Shown here piece after piece: positions 25,828-35,144 of a stretch of DNA of 64,000 nt (position 1 is its first letter; every line of letters begins with the position of its first letter). The position numbers and the translations under genes are program-made. This DNA is from Emcibacter sp. (GTDB lineage Bacteria > Pseudomonadota > Alphaproteobacteria > Sphingomonadales > Emcibacteraceae). The DNA lies in the NCBI RefSeq assembly GCF_963675455.1, contig NZ_OY776217.1, positions 1,846,001-1,910,000 of the forward strand. Reading direction: 5' to 3'. Under the pieces are notes generated by a model. That model did no database searches. It worked only from the letters and a program-made list of their open reading frames with translations, and was not told the DNA's origin.

Positions 25828-26682
25828 ATGATCAAAAAAACCAGAGAACTTCTTGCAAAACTTCCCATTCCTTTTCTTGGCGATGCCGCCCCGGTGGTCT
25901 CCGTTCTGCCGCTGGAAGGGGTGATCGGCACATCGGGCAGGTTCAGCGAGGCGTTAAATCTGGCAGGAATTGAAAAACGCATTGACGCGGCCTTTGATGC
26001 TTACGGTCTGAAGGCGGTGGCGCTGGCCATCAATTCCCCCGGCGGCTCCCCGGTGCAGAGCGAACTGATCATGCGCCGTATCCGCAAACTGTCTGAAGAA
26101 AAGAAAATCCCGGTTTATGCCTTTGCCGAGGATGTGGCCGCATCCGGCGGTTACATGCTGGCCCTGGCCGGGGAAGAAATTTATGGCAGCGCCGCCTCTA
26201 TCATCGGCAGCATCGGTGTGATTTCCGCCGGCTTCGGGTTCGACAAGGCTATTGAAAAGGTGGGCGTCGACCGGCGTGTCTATACGGCCGGGGAAAATAA
26301 ATCCATTCTCGATCCGTTCCAGCCGGAAAAGGATGAGGATGTGAAATTCCTCAAGGAAATCCAGAAGGAAATTCATGCCTTCTTCAAGGATATGGTCAAG
26401 GAACGTCGCGGCGAGAAGCTGAAGGGGACCCAGAAGGTTATGTTCTCCGGTAAATTCTGGACCGGGACCGAGGCCGAGAAGATGGGACTCATCGACGGCA
26501 TCGGCGACTTGCAGACGGTGATGAAAGAAAAATTCGGCGAAAAAACCAAATTCAACCGGGTTGAAGGTGAAAAGGGCTTCATCAAGAGCCTGCTTGGTCT
26601 GGGCGGTCGAAAAAGCGCCGTATCCCGCGAAATTATGGCGGTGCTGGACGAACGTGTCCACTGGGGACGTTTCGGGCTCTAG
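25828..26682 (+). CDS. S49 family serine peptidase (SppA/SohB-like)
   Basis: 284 residues. It has the family core INSPGGSPVQSELIMRRI, then DVAASGGYMLALAG with the nucleophile Ser, and AASIIGSIGVISAGFGF. The general base Lys is in the later ENKSILDPF region by family position. SppA-like enzymes cleave remnant signal peptides in the membrane, using a Ser-Lys dyad. There is no clear N-terminal membrane anchor, so it may act in the cytoplasm, as shorter archaeal-type or SohB-like members do. Confidence 0.88.
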   Translation: MIKKTRELLAKLPIPFLGDAAPVVSVLPLEGVIGTSGRFSEALNLAGIEKRIDAAFDAYGLKAVALAINSPGGSPVQSELIMRRIRKLSEEKKIPVYAFAEDVAASGGYMLALAGEEIYGSAASIIGSIGVISAGFGFDKAIEKVGVDRRVYTAGENKSILDPFQPEKDEDVKFLKEIQKEIHAFFKDMVKERRGEKLKGTQKVMFSGKFWTGTEAEKMGLIDGIGDLQTVMKEKFGEKTKFNRVEGEKGFIKSLLGLGGRKSAVSREIMAVLDERVHWGRFGL

Positions 26683-26808
26683 GCTTTTCCCAACCTGTGG
26701 GACATTGGTAACTGTTAAATACCGATTCAATTCTTGACGAGGGCCGGGTGGCTCGGTAGTTTCCGCGGGTAATTTCGCAATTGCGTAACACAGGGAACGT
26801 AACGGTTG

Positions 26809-27738
26809 ATGACTGCCTCAGCGCAAGACGCGGCGGACCGCAAGGAAACCGCCTTTCAGTATTTGATACTGAAACTTCAGAAATACTGGGCCGATCAGGG
26901 CTGCGTGGTTCTGCAGCCCTATGACCTGGAGATGGGGGCAGGAACCTTTCAGTCCGCGACCACCCTGCGTTCACTGGGCTCCAAGCCCTGGAAGGCCGCT
27001 TACGTACAGCCCTGCCGCCGTCCGACAGACGGCCGCTATGGGGAAAACCCGAACCGGTTGCAGCATTATTACCAGTTTCAGGTGGCTCTTAAGCCGTCGC
27101 CGGAAAACATCCAGCAGCTTTACCTCGACAGCCTGAAGGTTCTTGGCATTGACGCCATGGAGCATGACATCCGCTTTGTCGAGGATGACTGGGAAAGCCC
27201 GACACTCGGCGCCTGGGGGCTGGGCTGGGAAGTCTGGTGTGATGGCATGGAAGTGAGCCAGTTTACTTACTTTCAGCAGGTCGGCGGGTTTGACTGCAAG
27301 CCGGTGATGGGCGAACTGACCTACGGGCTCGAGCGCCTGGCCATGTATATCCAGGGTGTGGACAATGTTTACGATCTGGACTGGAACGGGCTGCCGGAAT
27401 CTGAGGGGGGCGTCAAATACGGCGATGTGTTCCTGCAGAGCGAAAAGGAATTTTCCGCCTATAATTTTGAAATTGCCAATACGGAAATGCTGTTCAGCCA
27501 TTTTGCGGATGCGGAAAAGGAATGCGCCGATATCCTGCGTCAGGGTGTGGAAGACGGTAAATATTATCCGTTGCCGGCTTACGATCAGTGCATCAAGGCC
27601 AGCCATGTGTTTAACCTGCTGGATGCGCGCGGCGTGATCAGCGTGACCGAACGCCAGGCCTATATCGGCCGGGTGCGCGCTTTGGCCAAGGCTTGTTGCG
27701 AGGCTTACCTCAAATCCATCGGCGAGGGAGAGGCATAA
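26809..27738 (+). CDS. glyQ: Glycyl-tRNA synthetase alpha subunit
   Basis: 309 residues from ATG 26809, a TTG one codon upstream being less likely. Characteristic text includes YWADQGCVVLQPYDLEMGAG, SKPWKAAYVQPCRRPTDGRYGENPNRLQHYYQFQV, and GWEVWCDGMEVSQFTYFQQ. This subunit holds the class II catalytic site. The stop TAA overlaps the glyS ATG by one base (TAATG), so translation of the alpha2-beta2 partners is coupled. Confidence 0.97.
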   Translation: MTASAQDAADRKETAFQYLILKLQKYWADQGCVVLQPYDLEMGAGTFQSATTLRSLGSKPWKAAYVQPCRRPTDGRYGENPNRLQHYYQFQVALKPSPENIQQLYLDSLKVLGIDAMEHDIRFVEDDWESPTLGAWGLGWEVWCDGMEVSQFTYFQQVGGFDCKPVMGELTYGLERLAMYIQGVDNVYDLDWNGLPESEGGVKYGDVFLQSEKEFSAYNFEIANTEMLFSHFADAEKECADILRQGVEDGKYYPLPAYDQCIKASHVFNLLDARGVISVTERQAYIGRVRALAKACCEAYLKSIGEGEA

Positions 27739-29846
27739 TGGCTGACTTTCTGCTTGAACTGTTTTCCGAGGAAATTCCCGCCCGCATGCAGCAGAAGGCG
27801 GCCGGTGACCTGAAACGTCTGGTCACCGCTAAACTGGATGAAGCAAGCCTTTCCTATGACAAGGCCACCGCCTATGTGACCGTGCGCCGCCTGACCCTGC
27901 ATATCGAGGGACTGGCCAGCGAACAGCCGGACGTGTCCGAAGAACGCCGAGGCCCGCGCGCCGATGCGCCGGAAAAGGCCATTGAAGGATTCCTCAAGGG
28001 CGCCGGTGTGACCCGCGACCAGGTCGAGGTCCGCGAAGAGAAAAAAGGCACCTTCCTTTATGCGGTGATCGAGAAGAAAGGCCGGGCGGCAAGCGATGTT
28101 ATCGCCGAATTCCTGCCGGACCTGATCCGCACATTCCCCTGGCCCAAGTCCCAGCGCTGGGGCACAGGATCATTGCGCTGGGTGCGTCCGCTGCACAGCG
28201 TGCTGTGTCTGCTGGATGGCGCCGTGGTCGGCTTTGATCTGGGTGATGGGCTGACAAGCAGTAACACGACACGCGGCCATCGCTTTCTGGCGCCGGAGGT
28301 TTTCGAGGTTTCGTCCTTTGCCGATTATCGGGACAGGCTGGGCCAGGCCTTTGTGGTGCTGGATACTGACGTCCGCAAGGAAAAAATCCTGTTTGAAGCA
28401 AAAGCCCTGGCCGAAAGCGCCGGGCTTGAGCTGCTCGACGATCCGGCGCTTGTGGACGAAGTGGCGGGCCTTGCCGAATATCCGGTCATCCTGATGGGTG
28501 AGTTTGACAAAGCATTCCTCGATGTGCCGCAGGAGGCGCTGACCAGCGCCATGCGCAGTCACCAGAAATATTTCTCCCTTGTCGACGGCGCGGGCAAGCT
28601 CGCCAATAAATTCGTCTTCGTCTCTAACATGAAGACAGACGATCATGGCGCCAAAATTATCGACGGCAACCAGCGGGTGCTGCGTGCCCGTCTGGCCGAT
28701 ACCAAATTCTTCTGGGACCAGGACCTGAAAACAATCCGCGAAGGTGGTTTTGAGGTTCTTAACAATAAATTGCGTGATATCGTTTTTCACGAAAAATTGG
28801 GCAATGTTGGTGATCGTGTTTCTCGCCTTGTGAATCATTCAGCATGGATTGCGAAAGCTATTGATGCGGATAAAGAAGAGGCTGCGCGTGCGGCTGCACT
28901 CTGTAAGGCTGATCTGGTCAGCGGTATGGTCGGTGAATTCCCTGAGCTTCAGGGATTGATGGGTAAATATTATGCTGAGGCATTGGACGAAAATTCTGAG
29001 GTAGCTAATGCTATTGCAGCACATTATTCACCTAAAGGTCCAAGCGATGAATGTCCGTCCGAATTGGTGAGCGTCGCAGTAGCTCTGGCAGAAAAACTGG
29101 ATACACTAATCGGCTTCTTTATGATCGGTGAAATACCAACAGGTTCAAAAGACCCGTTTGCATTACGTCGTGCAGCACTTGGAGTTATTCGTTTAATTGT
29201 GGAGAACAAGCTTCGTTTGAGTTTGTTCGAGGTTATGGATCTGTCAGGTCAGTGGAGCAACCTCAAGGCGCAAGATTTTGTAACTGATGAAAAACCACGT
29301 GAAGCTGTTCCTCCGAGAATTATGGACTTCTTTGCCGATCGTCTCAAGGTGCATCTGCGTGAGGAAGGGGTCCGCCACGACCTGATTTCCGCCGTTTTTG
29401 CCCTCAAGGATGAAAAAGGTCGGGCGGAAGATGATCTCGTTAGGCTTTTGGCAAGGGTTGATGCGTTAAAGAATTTCCTTGAGACCGAGGATGGGACCAA
29501 CCTGCTGGCCGGGTACAAGCGGGCGGTGAATATCGTCAAGATCGAGGAAAAGAAAGACGGCGTTTCCCACGACGGCGCGCCCACTGCGGGCACCCAGACG
29601 GAAGAAACGGAATTATTCAATTGTCTCGGACAGGTGTCCGGGGCGGTCAAAGCCGCTGTTGACGCGGAACAATTCGAAGAGGCCATGACGCAGCTTGCCA
29701 CATTGCGTCGGCCTATTGATGCTTTCTTCGATGAAGTAACAGTCAACAGCGAAAATTCGGGAGAGCGGGAGAACCGGTTGCGGATTCTGTCGCAGATCCG
29801 GCAGACCATGAATCTGGTCGCGGATTTTTCAAACATTGAAGGTTAA
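27738..29846 (+). CDS. glyS: Glycyl-tRNA synthetase beta subunit
   Basis: 702 residues from ATG 27738. N-terminal MADFLLELFSEEIPARMQ and WPKSQRWGTGSLRWVRPLHS are diagnostic of GlyS, as is AMRSHQKYFSLVD. It binds tRNA and supports the alpha subunit. Roughly 28740-29340 (residues about 334-534) has far lower GC and uses codons such as GTT, GCA, ATT, AAT and CGT where the rest uses GCC, CTG, CGC; the frame stays open and the protein stays GlyS-like, suggesting an allelic replacement. The stop overlaps the ppdK start by one base. Confidence 0.96.
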   Translation: MADFLLELFSEEIPARMQQKAAGDLKRLVTAKLDEASLSYDKATAYVTVRRLTLHIEGLASEQPDVSEERRGPRADAPEKAIEGFLKGAGVTRDQVEVREEKKGTFLYAVIEKKGRAASDVIAEFLPDLIRTFPWPKSQRWGTGSLRWVRPLHSVLCLLDGAVVGFDLGDGLTSSNTTRGHRFLAPEVFEVSSFADYRDRLGQAFVVLDTDVRKEKILFEAKALAESAGLELLDDPALVDEVAGLAEYPVILMGEFDKAFLDVPQEALTSAMRSHQKYFSLVDGAGKLANKFVFVSNMKTDDHGAKIIDGNQRVLRARLADTKFFWDQDLKTIREGGFEVLNNKLRDIVFHEKLGNVGDRVSRLVNHSAWIAKAIDADKEEAARAAALCKADLVSGMVGEFPELQGLMGKYYAEALDENSEVANAIAAHYSPKGPSDECPSELVSVAVALAEKLDTLIGFFMIGEIPTGSKDPFALRRAALGVIRLIVENKLRLSLFEVMDLSGQWSNLKAQDFVTDEKPREAVPPRIMDFFADRLKVHLREEGVRHDLISAVFALKDEKGRAEDDLVRLLARVDALKNFLETEDGTNLLAGYKRAVNIVKIEEKKDGVSHDGAPTAGTQTEETELFNCLGQVSGAVKAAVDAEQFEEAMTQLATLRRPIDAFFDEVTVNSENSGERENRLRILSQIRQTMNLVADFSNIEG

Positions 29847-32518
29847 TGATGATGACGAAATGGGTCTATACATTCGGTGACGGAAAAGCGGAAGGCGAAG
29901 CCTCCATGAAGAACCTCCTCGGAGGGAAGGGCGCCAACCTTGCGGAAATGTCAAATCTGGGACTTCCGGTGCCGCCGGGCTTTACCATTACCACCGAAGT
30001 ATGTACTGCATTTTACGAGAATAACCGGAATTATCCGGAAGACCTGGCCGGTCAGGTGGAGGATGCCCTGAAAGCGGTTGAAAAGACTGTTGGGGCCAAA
30101 TTCGGCGATGCGCAAAATCCGCTGCTGGTCTCCGTTCGTTCCGGCGCCCGGGTTTCCATGCCCGGCATGATGGACACGGTCCTCAACCTGGGCCTCAATG
30201 ATGTGACCGTGCAGGGACTGGCGAAACAGGCCGGAGATGAACGTTTCGCCTATGACAGTTATCGCCGTTTTATCCAGATGTATTCCGATGTGGTGCTGGG
30301 TGTTGACCATTACCTGTTCGAGGAACTGCTGGAAATCCACAAGGAAGAAAACGGCTATATCCTGGATACGGAACTGGATGCATCCGACTGGAAATCCCTG
30401 GCCGAGGCCTTCAAGAAAAAAGCCGAGGAAGAGCTCGGCAAGCCGTTCCCGCAGGATGTCAACGAACAGCTCTGGGGCGCGGTCAACGCCGTGTTCGGGT
30501 CCTGGCAGATCGAGCGGGCCAAGACCTACCGCCGCCTGCATAATATTCCCGAAAACTGGGGGACTGCGGTCAACGTTCAGTCCATGGTGTTTGGCAACAT
30601 GGGGGAAACCTCCGCCACCGGCGTGGCCTTTACCCGTGATCCGTCCACCGGCGAAAACGCCTTTTACGGTGAATATCTGATCAACGCCCAGGGCGAGGAT
30701 GTGGTAGCCGGTATACGGACCCCGCAGAACCTGACCAAAGTGTCCCGCGAAGCCGCCGGTTCCGACAAACCGTCCATGGAAGAAAGCATGAACGGCGTTT
30801 ATAATGAACTGGCCGATGTGTTTCGCAAGCTGGAAGCTCACTATCGCGACATGCAGGACATCGAGTTCACCGTCCAGAAGGGTAAACTGTGGATCCTGCA
30901 GACCCGTTCCGGCAAAAGAACCGCGAAAGCAGCGTTGAAAATTGCCGTCGATATGGCCCGCGACGGTGTGATCAATGAACAGGAAGCCGTGCTGCGGGTG
31001 GAACCTGCTGCGCTGGACCAGCTTTTGCACCCGACCCTTGACCCCGATGCGGTGCGTGACGTTCTGACCACCGGCCTGCCGGCCTCTCCGGGCGCGGCCT
31101 GCGGTATCGTTGTCTTTACCGCCGATGAGGCAGAGGAACTGGCCAAGCAGGGCAAGGATGTGATCCTGGTCCGGGTGGAAACCAGTCCCGAGGACATTCA
31201 CGGCATGCATGCGGCGAAAGGTATCCTGACCTCCCGCGGCGGCATGACGTCACATGCGGCTGTGGTCGCCCGCGGCATGGGCCGTCCCTGCGTTTCCGGC
31301 GCCGGCCATCTGCATATCAACCAGGCCGAGGGTGTGATCCGGGTTGCCGGTCGCGAGGTAAAACTGCATGAAACCATCACCATCGACGGCAGCACCGGCG
31401 AAGTGATGTTCGGCGCCGTGGATACGGTGCAGCCGGAACTTTCCGGTGATTTCGGTATCCTGATGGAGTGGGCCGACGCCAACCGTCGCCTGAAGGTGCG
31501 GACCAATGCGGAAACCCCGCTGGATGCGAAAACCGCCCGTGAATTCGGGGCTGAAGGTATCGGTCTGTGCCGGACCGAGCATATGTTCTTTGATGCCGAC
31601 CGTATCATTTCCGTGCGCCAGATGATCCTGGCGGAAAATGAAGCCGGCCGCCGGGCCGCGCTGGACAAGATCCTGCCGTACCAGAAAGCGGATTTTGTCG
31701 AACTGTTCACCATCATGCAGGGCCTGCCGGTGACCGTGCGTCTGCTGGACCCGCCGCTGCATGAATTCCTGCCCCAGGAAGAAGATGATTTTGCCGATGT
31801 GGCCGCCGTGACCGGCGTGTCTGTGGCTGATCTGAAAATCCGGGCGGAAGAGCTGCATGAATTCAACCCGATGCTTGGCCATCGCGGCTGCCGTCTTGGT
31901 ATTTCCTACCCGGAAATTTACGAGATGCAGGCCCGCGCCATCATCGAGGCCGCCCTGCAGGTAGCCAAAGACAGCGGTCAGCCGGTGGTGCCGGAAATCA
32001 TGATCCCGCTGGTCGGCAGCCGCAAGGAACTGGAAATCCTGAAAGCCAAGGTCTGCGCCGTGGCGGACGGCATTATTGCCAGCTCCGGCGCCAAGCTGGA
32101 CTATATGGTCGGCACCATGATCGAACTGCCGCGGGCTGCCCTGCAGGCCGGTGAGATTGCCCATGAAGCGGAATTCTTCAGCTTCGGCACCAACGACCTG
32201 ACCCAGACCACCTACGGCATCAGCCGTGACGACAGCGCCCACTTCCTGGATGATTACATCCGGGCCGGTATCTTTGAACAGGATCCCTTTGTCACCATCG
32301 ACCAGGAAGGCGTCGGCGAACTGGTGAAGATCGCCGCTGAACGCGGCCGGGCGACACGCAGTAACATCAAGCTGGGGATCTGCGGTGAACATGGCGGTGA
32401 TCCGGCGTCTGTGGAATTCTGCCACGGCGTCGGTCTGGACTATGTGTCCTGTTCCCCTTACCGGGTGCCGATTGCCCGTCTGGCTGCCGCCCAGGCTGCG
32501 CTCAAAGAAAAGGCATAA
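29846..32518 (+). CDS. ppdK: Pyruvate, phosphate dikinase
   Basis: 890 residues, full length. The N-terminal ATP-grasp domain contains NLLGGKGANLAEMSNLGLPVPPGF. The swivelling phosphohistidine domain has LTSRGGMTSHAAVVARGMGRP (catalytic His). The C-terminal PEP/pyruvate barrel has GLCRTEHMFF and GFGTNDLTQTTYGISRDD-like FSFGTNDLTQ. It interconverts pyruvate, ATP and phosphate with PEP, AMP and pyrophosphate. Three consecutive ATGs follow the glyS stop, so the start is uncertain by two codons. Confidence 0.97.
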   Translation: MMMTKWVYTFGDGKAEGEASMKNLLGGKGANLAEMSNLGLPVPPGFTITTEVCTAFYENNRNYPEDLAGQVEDALKAVEKTVGAKFGDAQNPLLVSVRSGARVSMPGMMDTVLNLGLNDVTVQGLAKQAGDERFAYDSYRRFIQMYSDVVLGVDHYLFEELLEIHKEENGYILDTELDASDWKSLAEAFKKKAEEELGKPFPQDVNEQLWGAVNAVFGSWQIERAKTYRRLHNIPENWGTAVNVQSMVFGNMGETSATGVAFTRDPSTGENAFYGEYLINAQGEDVVAGIRTPQNLTKVSREAAGSDKPSMEESMNGVYNELADVFRKLEAHYRDMQDIEFTVQKGKLWILQTRSGKRTAKAALKIAVDMARDGVINEQEAVLRVEPAALDQLLHPTLDPDAVRDVLTTGLPASPGAACGIVVFTADEAEELAKQGKDVILVRVETSPEDIHGMHAAKGILTSRGGMTSHAAVVARGMGRPCVSGAGHLHINQAEGVIRVAGREVKLHETITIDGSTGEVMFGAVDTVQPELSGDFGILMEWADANRRLKVRTNAETPLDAKTAREFGAEGIGLCRTEHMFFDADRIISVRQMILAENEAGRRAALDKILPYQKADFVELFTIMQGLPVTVRLLDPPLHEFLPQEEDDFADVAAVTGVSVADLKIRAEELHEFNPMLGHRGCRLGISYPEIYEMQARAIIEAALQVAKDSGQPVVPEIMIPLVGSRKELEILKAKVCAVADGIIASSGAKLDYMVGTMIELPRAALQAGEIAHEAEFFSFGTNDLTQTTYGISRDDSAHFLDDYIRAGIFEQDPFVTIDQEGVGELVKIAAERGRATRSNIKLGICGEHGGDPASVEFCHGVGLDYVSCSPYRVPIARLAAAQAALKEKA

Positions 32519-32523
32519 GCCCG

Positions 32524-32946
32524 ATGAAAAAGGAAGTCACAGTCTCCTGGGCCGGTAAAATGACCTTTATCGGCGAGGCCGCCTCCGGCAATACCCTGAC
32601 CATGGATGCCGGCAAGGCCAATGGCGGACTTGGCCTCGGCCACAGCCCCATGGATCTTCTGCTGATGGGGGCCGGTGGCTGCGCCAGTATCGACGTTGTC
32701 ATGATCCTGCAGAAAGGCCGTCAGGAACTGGTGGATTGTGTCTGTCAGGTCTCTGGTACCCGTGCCGAGGAAATGCCCAAGGTCTATACGGATATTCATA
32801 TGCATTTCGTCGTCAGCGGCAAGGACCTCAAGGAGGCGTCTGTCAAGCGGGCGGTGGAGCTGTCCATGACCAAATATTGTTCCGCTTCGCTGACGCTGGC
32901 CAAGGCCGCCAAACTGACCTATGATTGGGAAGTAAAAGAAGCCTGA
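32524..32946 (+). CDS. OsmC-family protein
   Basis: 140 residues. The two family cysteines are visible: GAGGCASIDVVMIL and MTKYCSASLTLAKAA. OsmC proteins are thiol peroxidases for organic hydroperoxides; the shorter YhfA-like branch, which this resembles in length, lacks proven function. It begins 5 bases after ppdK, so it is probably co-transcribed. Confidence 0.88.
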   Translation: MKKEVTVSWAGKMTFIGEAASGNTLTMDAGKANGGLGLGHSPMDLLLMGAGGCASIDVVMILQKGRQELVDCVCQVSGTRAEEMPKVYTDIHMHFVVSGKDLKEASVKRAVELSMTKYCSASLTLAKAAKLTYDWEVKEA

Positions 32947-32970
32947 TCACTCACAGATTCCGGGGGTTTA

Positions 32971-33906
32971 ATGAATAAATCAGCCTCATTTCCCCAGACC
33001 ATCGAAGAGCTCAGGGCTGGCGGCAAAGCCGCCATGGCCCGGGCCCTGGCTGCTATCGAACATTCCCCCGATGATGACCGTGTGATCACCCTGCTGGATC
33101 AGGCCTGGCGCCATCCTCATGGACATGTGCTCGGACTGACCGGTCCGCCCGGCGTCGGAAAATCCACCCTGATCAGCGCCCTGATTGCAAACTGGCGCAA
33201 GGCCGGAAAAACCGTTGGTGTTATTGCTGTCGATCCCAGCAGCCGCAAGACCGGCGGCGCTCTTCTTGGCGACCGCACCCGTCTGGTCACCGATCCGGAA
33301 GATGAAGGTATCTTTATCCGTTCCATGGCGGCGCGCAGCCGACTTGGCGGTCTGGCCGGCCTGACGGCGCCGGCCATGACCCTGATGCGGGCAGTCTATG
33401 ACATTGTCCTGGTGGAAACCGTGGGTGTCGGCCAGTCTGAAACCGATGTGGCGTCGGTGGCCGATACGGTGGTCTTCTGCATCCAGCCCGGTTCCGGCGA
33501 CAGCCTGCAGTTCATGAAGGCCGGTATTATGGAAATCCCCCATATCATGGTGGTGACAAAGGCGGATACGGGCGCGAAGGCGGAGCGGGCCAAAGCCGAT
33601 GTTTCCGGTGCTCTTGGTCTTTCCGACGCCGGCCATGACGGCTGGCAGGTGCCGGTCCTGAAGCTCAGCGCCGATAGTGGCGAGGGACTCGCAGAGCTTG
33701 TCACTGCGGTGGACAACCATGCGGTCTGGCTGCGCGAGACTGGTGAACTTGACAGAAGCCGCCGGGAACAGGGGCAAAGCTGGCTCAAGGATATGGTACG
33801 GGAAAAATACGGCACCGAAGGATTGAAAAAGGCCGGCGACCGGCTGGTGCTGGAGGCGGATCAGTCGCCGTTTCGTAAGGGGAAAGAACTTTTCAGGCTG
33901 TTGTGA
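32971..33906 (+). CDS. meaB: Methylmalonyl-CoA mutase-associated GTPase
   Basis: 311 residues. P-loop GLTGPPGVGKSTLISALI, then AVDPSSRKTGGALLGDRTRL and FIRSMAARSRLGGLAG, VETVGVGQSETDV, and VVTKADTGAKAERAK, all MeaB/ArgK signatures. MeaB protects and loads the B12-dependent methylmalonyl-CoA mutase, linking to propionyl-CoA use. No mutase gene lies in the window. It sits 24 bases after the OsmC gene. Confidence 0.94.
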   Translation: MNKSASFPQTIEELRAGGKAAMARALAAIEHSPDDDRVITLLDQAWRHPHGHVLGLTGPPGVGKSTLISALIANWRKAGKTVGVIAVDPSSRKTGGALLGDRTRLVTDPEDEGIFIRSMAARSRLGGLAGLTAPAMTLMRAVYDIVLVETVGVGQSETDVASVADTVVFCIQPGSGDSLQFMKAGIMEIPHIMVVTKADTGAKAERAKADVSGALGLSDAGHDGWQVPVLKLSADSGEGLAELVTAVDNHAVWLRETGELDRSRREQGQSWLKDMVREKYGTEGLKKAGDRLVLEADQSPFRKGKELFRLL

Positions 33907-33918
33907 CGGGAAATATTT

Positions 33919-34032
33919 TTAGACCATTGCCAGAATAATAACCAGAATGGCGGCGGCGATGATCAGCAGCCAGATGGTCTTTTTTTCGCGGTTCTGAGGC
34001 GCCTTCTTTTTATTCCTGTGAAACCTGCTCAT
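33919..34032 (-). CDS. 37-residue single-helix membrane protein
   Basis: ATG at 34032 with AAGGGA 6 bases upstream. It encodes a basic N-terminus (MSRFHRNKKKAPQNREKK) followed by TIWLLIIAAAILVIILAMV, one clean transmembrane helix ending at the stop. Orientation should be N-in by the positive-inside rule. Such proteins are seldom annotated. A perfect 9-bp inverted repeat ends in the ribosome site. It converges on meaB and lies downstream of the 3-hydroxybutyrate dehydrogenase gene on the same strand. No family recognised. Confidence 0.7.
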   Translation of the reverse strand: MSRFHRNKKKAPQNREKKTIWLLIIAAAILVIILAMV

Positions 34033-34040
34033 AATAATCC

Positions 34041-34066
34041 CTTGGTGATATGCTATAATCACCAAG
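34041..34066 (-). promoter_or_regulatory. Inverted repeat overlapping the 37-residue ORF ribosome site
   Basis: CTTGGTGAT / ATCACCAAG, a perfect 9-bp repeat with an 8-base loop. On the minus strand the second arm runs into the AAGGGA ribosome site of the small membrane protein, so a folded RNA would hide it. It could also be an operator or the weak terminator of the dehydrogenase gene upstream. Confidence 0.5.
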
Positions 34067-34118
34067 GTTATCATTTTCACTTCACAAGATGCAACTTCTT
34101 ACTGGATAGCCGATCTTA

Positions 34119-34925
34119 TTAACGGGCCGTCCAGCCGCCTTCCACAGGCAGACTTGCGCCATTGAAGCTCTGGGCGGCGTCAGTGCACAGAAAGACGGCA
34201 AGCTGTCCCAGTTCTTCAACCTCGACAAAGCGTTTATTGGGCTGGGCAGCCAGAATCACGTCCCGGATGACCTGTTCCTCGCTCATATTGTGGGCCTTGG
34301 CCTGGTCTCTGATCTGGCCGTCGACCAGAGGGGTGCGTACATAGCCGGGACAGATGGCGTTGCAGGTAATGCCTGTTTCGGCAATCTCCAGCGCCACCGA
34401 TTTGGTCAGGCCGAGTACGCCGTGTTTGGCCGCGACATAGGCCGACTTGAAGGGGGAGGCGACAAGCCCGTGGGCGCTGGCCAGGTTAATGATCCGGCCC
34501 TGGTTGCGGGCTTTCATGCCGGGAAGGGCGGCCTTGATGGCATGGAAATTGGACACCATGTTGATGGAAATAATGGCTTCCCATTTGTCTGCGGGAAATT
34601 CGTCAATGGCGGAGACAAACTGGATGCCGGCATTATTGATCAGGATATCCACGCTGCCGAGTTCCGCTTCGGCCCGCCGCACCATGGCAGTGATTTCGTC
34701 GCCGTTCATCATGTTGGCGCCGTCATAGAGGGCGGTTACTGCATAATCGCTTTGAATGGCGGCCCGCGTGGCTTCTATTTCACCGGCATCACCAAGGCCG
34801 TTGATCATTACATTTGCCCCTGAGTCGGCCAGTGCCCGTGCCATGCCGAGGCCGATACCGCTCGTCGAGCCGGTGATGACGGCATTTTTTCCTTTTAAGA
34901 CATCCGGTTGCATGATCTTGCCCAT
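34119..34925 (-). CDS. bdhA: 3-hydroxybutyrate dehydrogenase
   Basis: 268 residues, SDR fold. TGSTSGIGLGMARALAD is the dinucleotide site; NNAGIQFVSAIDEFP, YVAAKHGVLGLTKSVALE and CNAICPGYVRTPLV follow, the wording of bacterial D-3-hydroxybutyrate dehydrogenases. It oxidises 3-hydroxybutyrate to acetoacetate with NAD. Divergent from the PHB depolymerase gene across 219 bases, matching a role in PHB mobilisation. An ATG four codons in is an alternative start. Confidence 0.92.
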   Translation of the reverse strand: MGKIMQPDVLKGKNAVITGSTSGIGLGMARALADSGANVMINGLGDAGEIEATRAAIQSDYAVTALYDGANMMNGDEITAMVRRAEAELGSVDILINNAGIQFVSAIDEFPADKWEAIISINMVSNFHAIKAALPGMKARNQGRIINLASAHGLVASPFKSAYVAAKHGVLGLTKSVALEIAETGITCNAICPGYVRTPLVDGQIRDQAKAHNMSEEQVIRDVILAAQPNKRFVEVEELGQLAVFLCTDAAQSFNGASLPVEGGWTAR

Positions 34926-35144
34926 TTTAAACTCCCGTTAACCTGTTCATGAGACCCTTATAAAGGTAAGTTTGCGGACTCTGGCATAAAAAATGCTGCA
35001 CCGCAAATAACCTTTGGTCTATATTTACACATATGCTAGGCTAACATTATACAGGATGAAAATACATCCAAATAACGGTATCTAAAGCCGTTTTAAGGGC
35101 CAGTATTGTAGAAAATCTTTCAGGGAAAGGTACGGATTAGTATT
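34926..35144. promoter_or_regulatory. Divergent promoter region of bdhA and phaZ
   Basis: The 219-base gap between the two divergent PHB-degradation genes. It holds AATGCTGCACCGCAAAT near 34988-35005, a TGC/GCA-containing stretch of the kind bound by PhaR in other alphaproteobacteria. That match is loose and is inference only. Confidence 0.3.

Noticed and set aside
29951..32425. Two long frames antisense to ppdK
   Set aside because: They break in the middle and encode low-information sequence; PPDK is full length on the plus strand.
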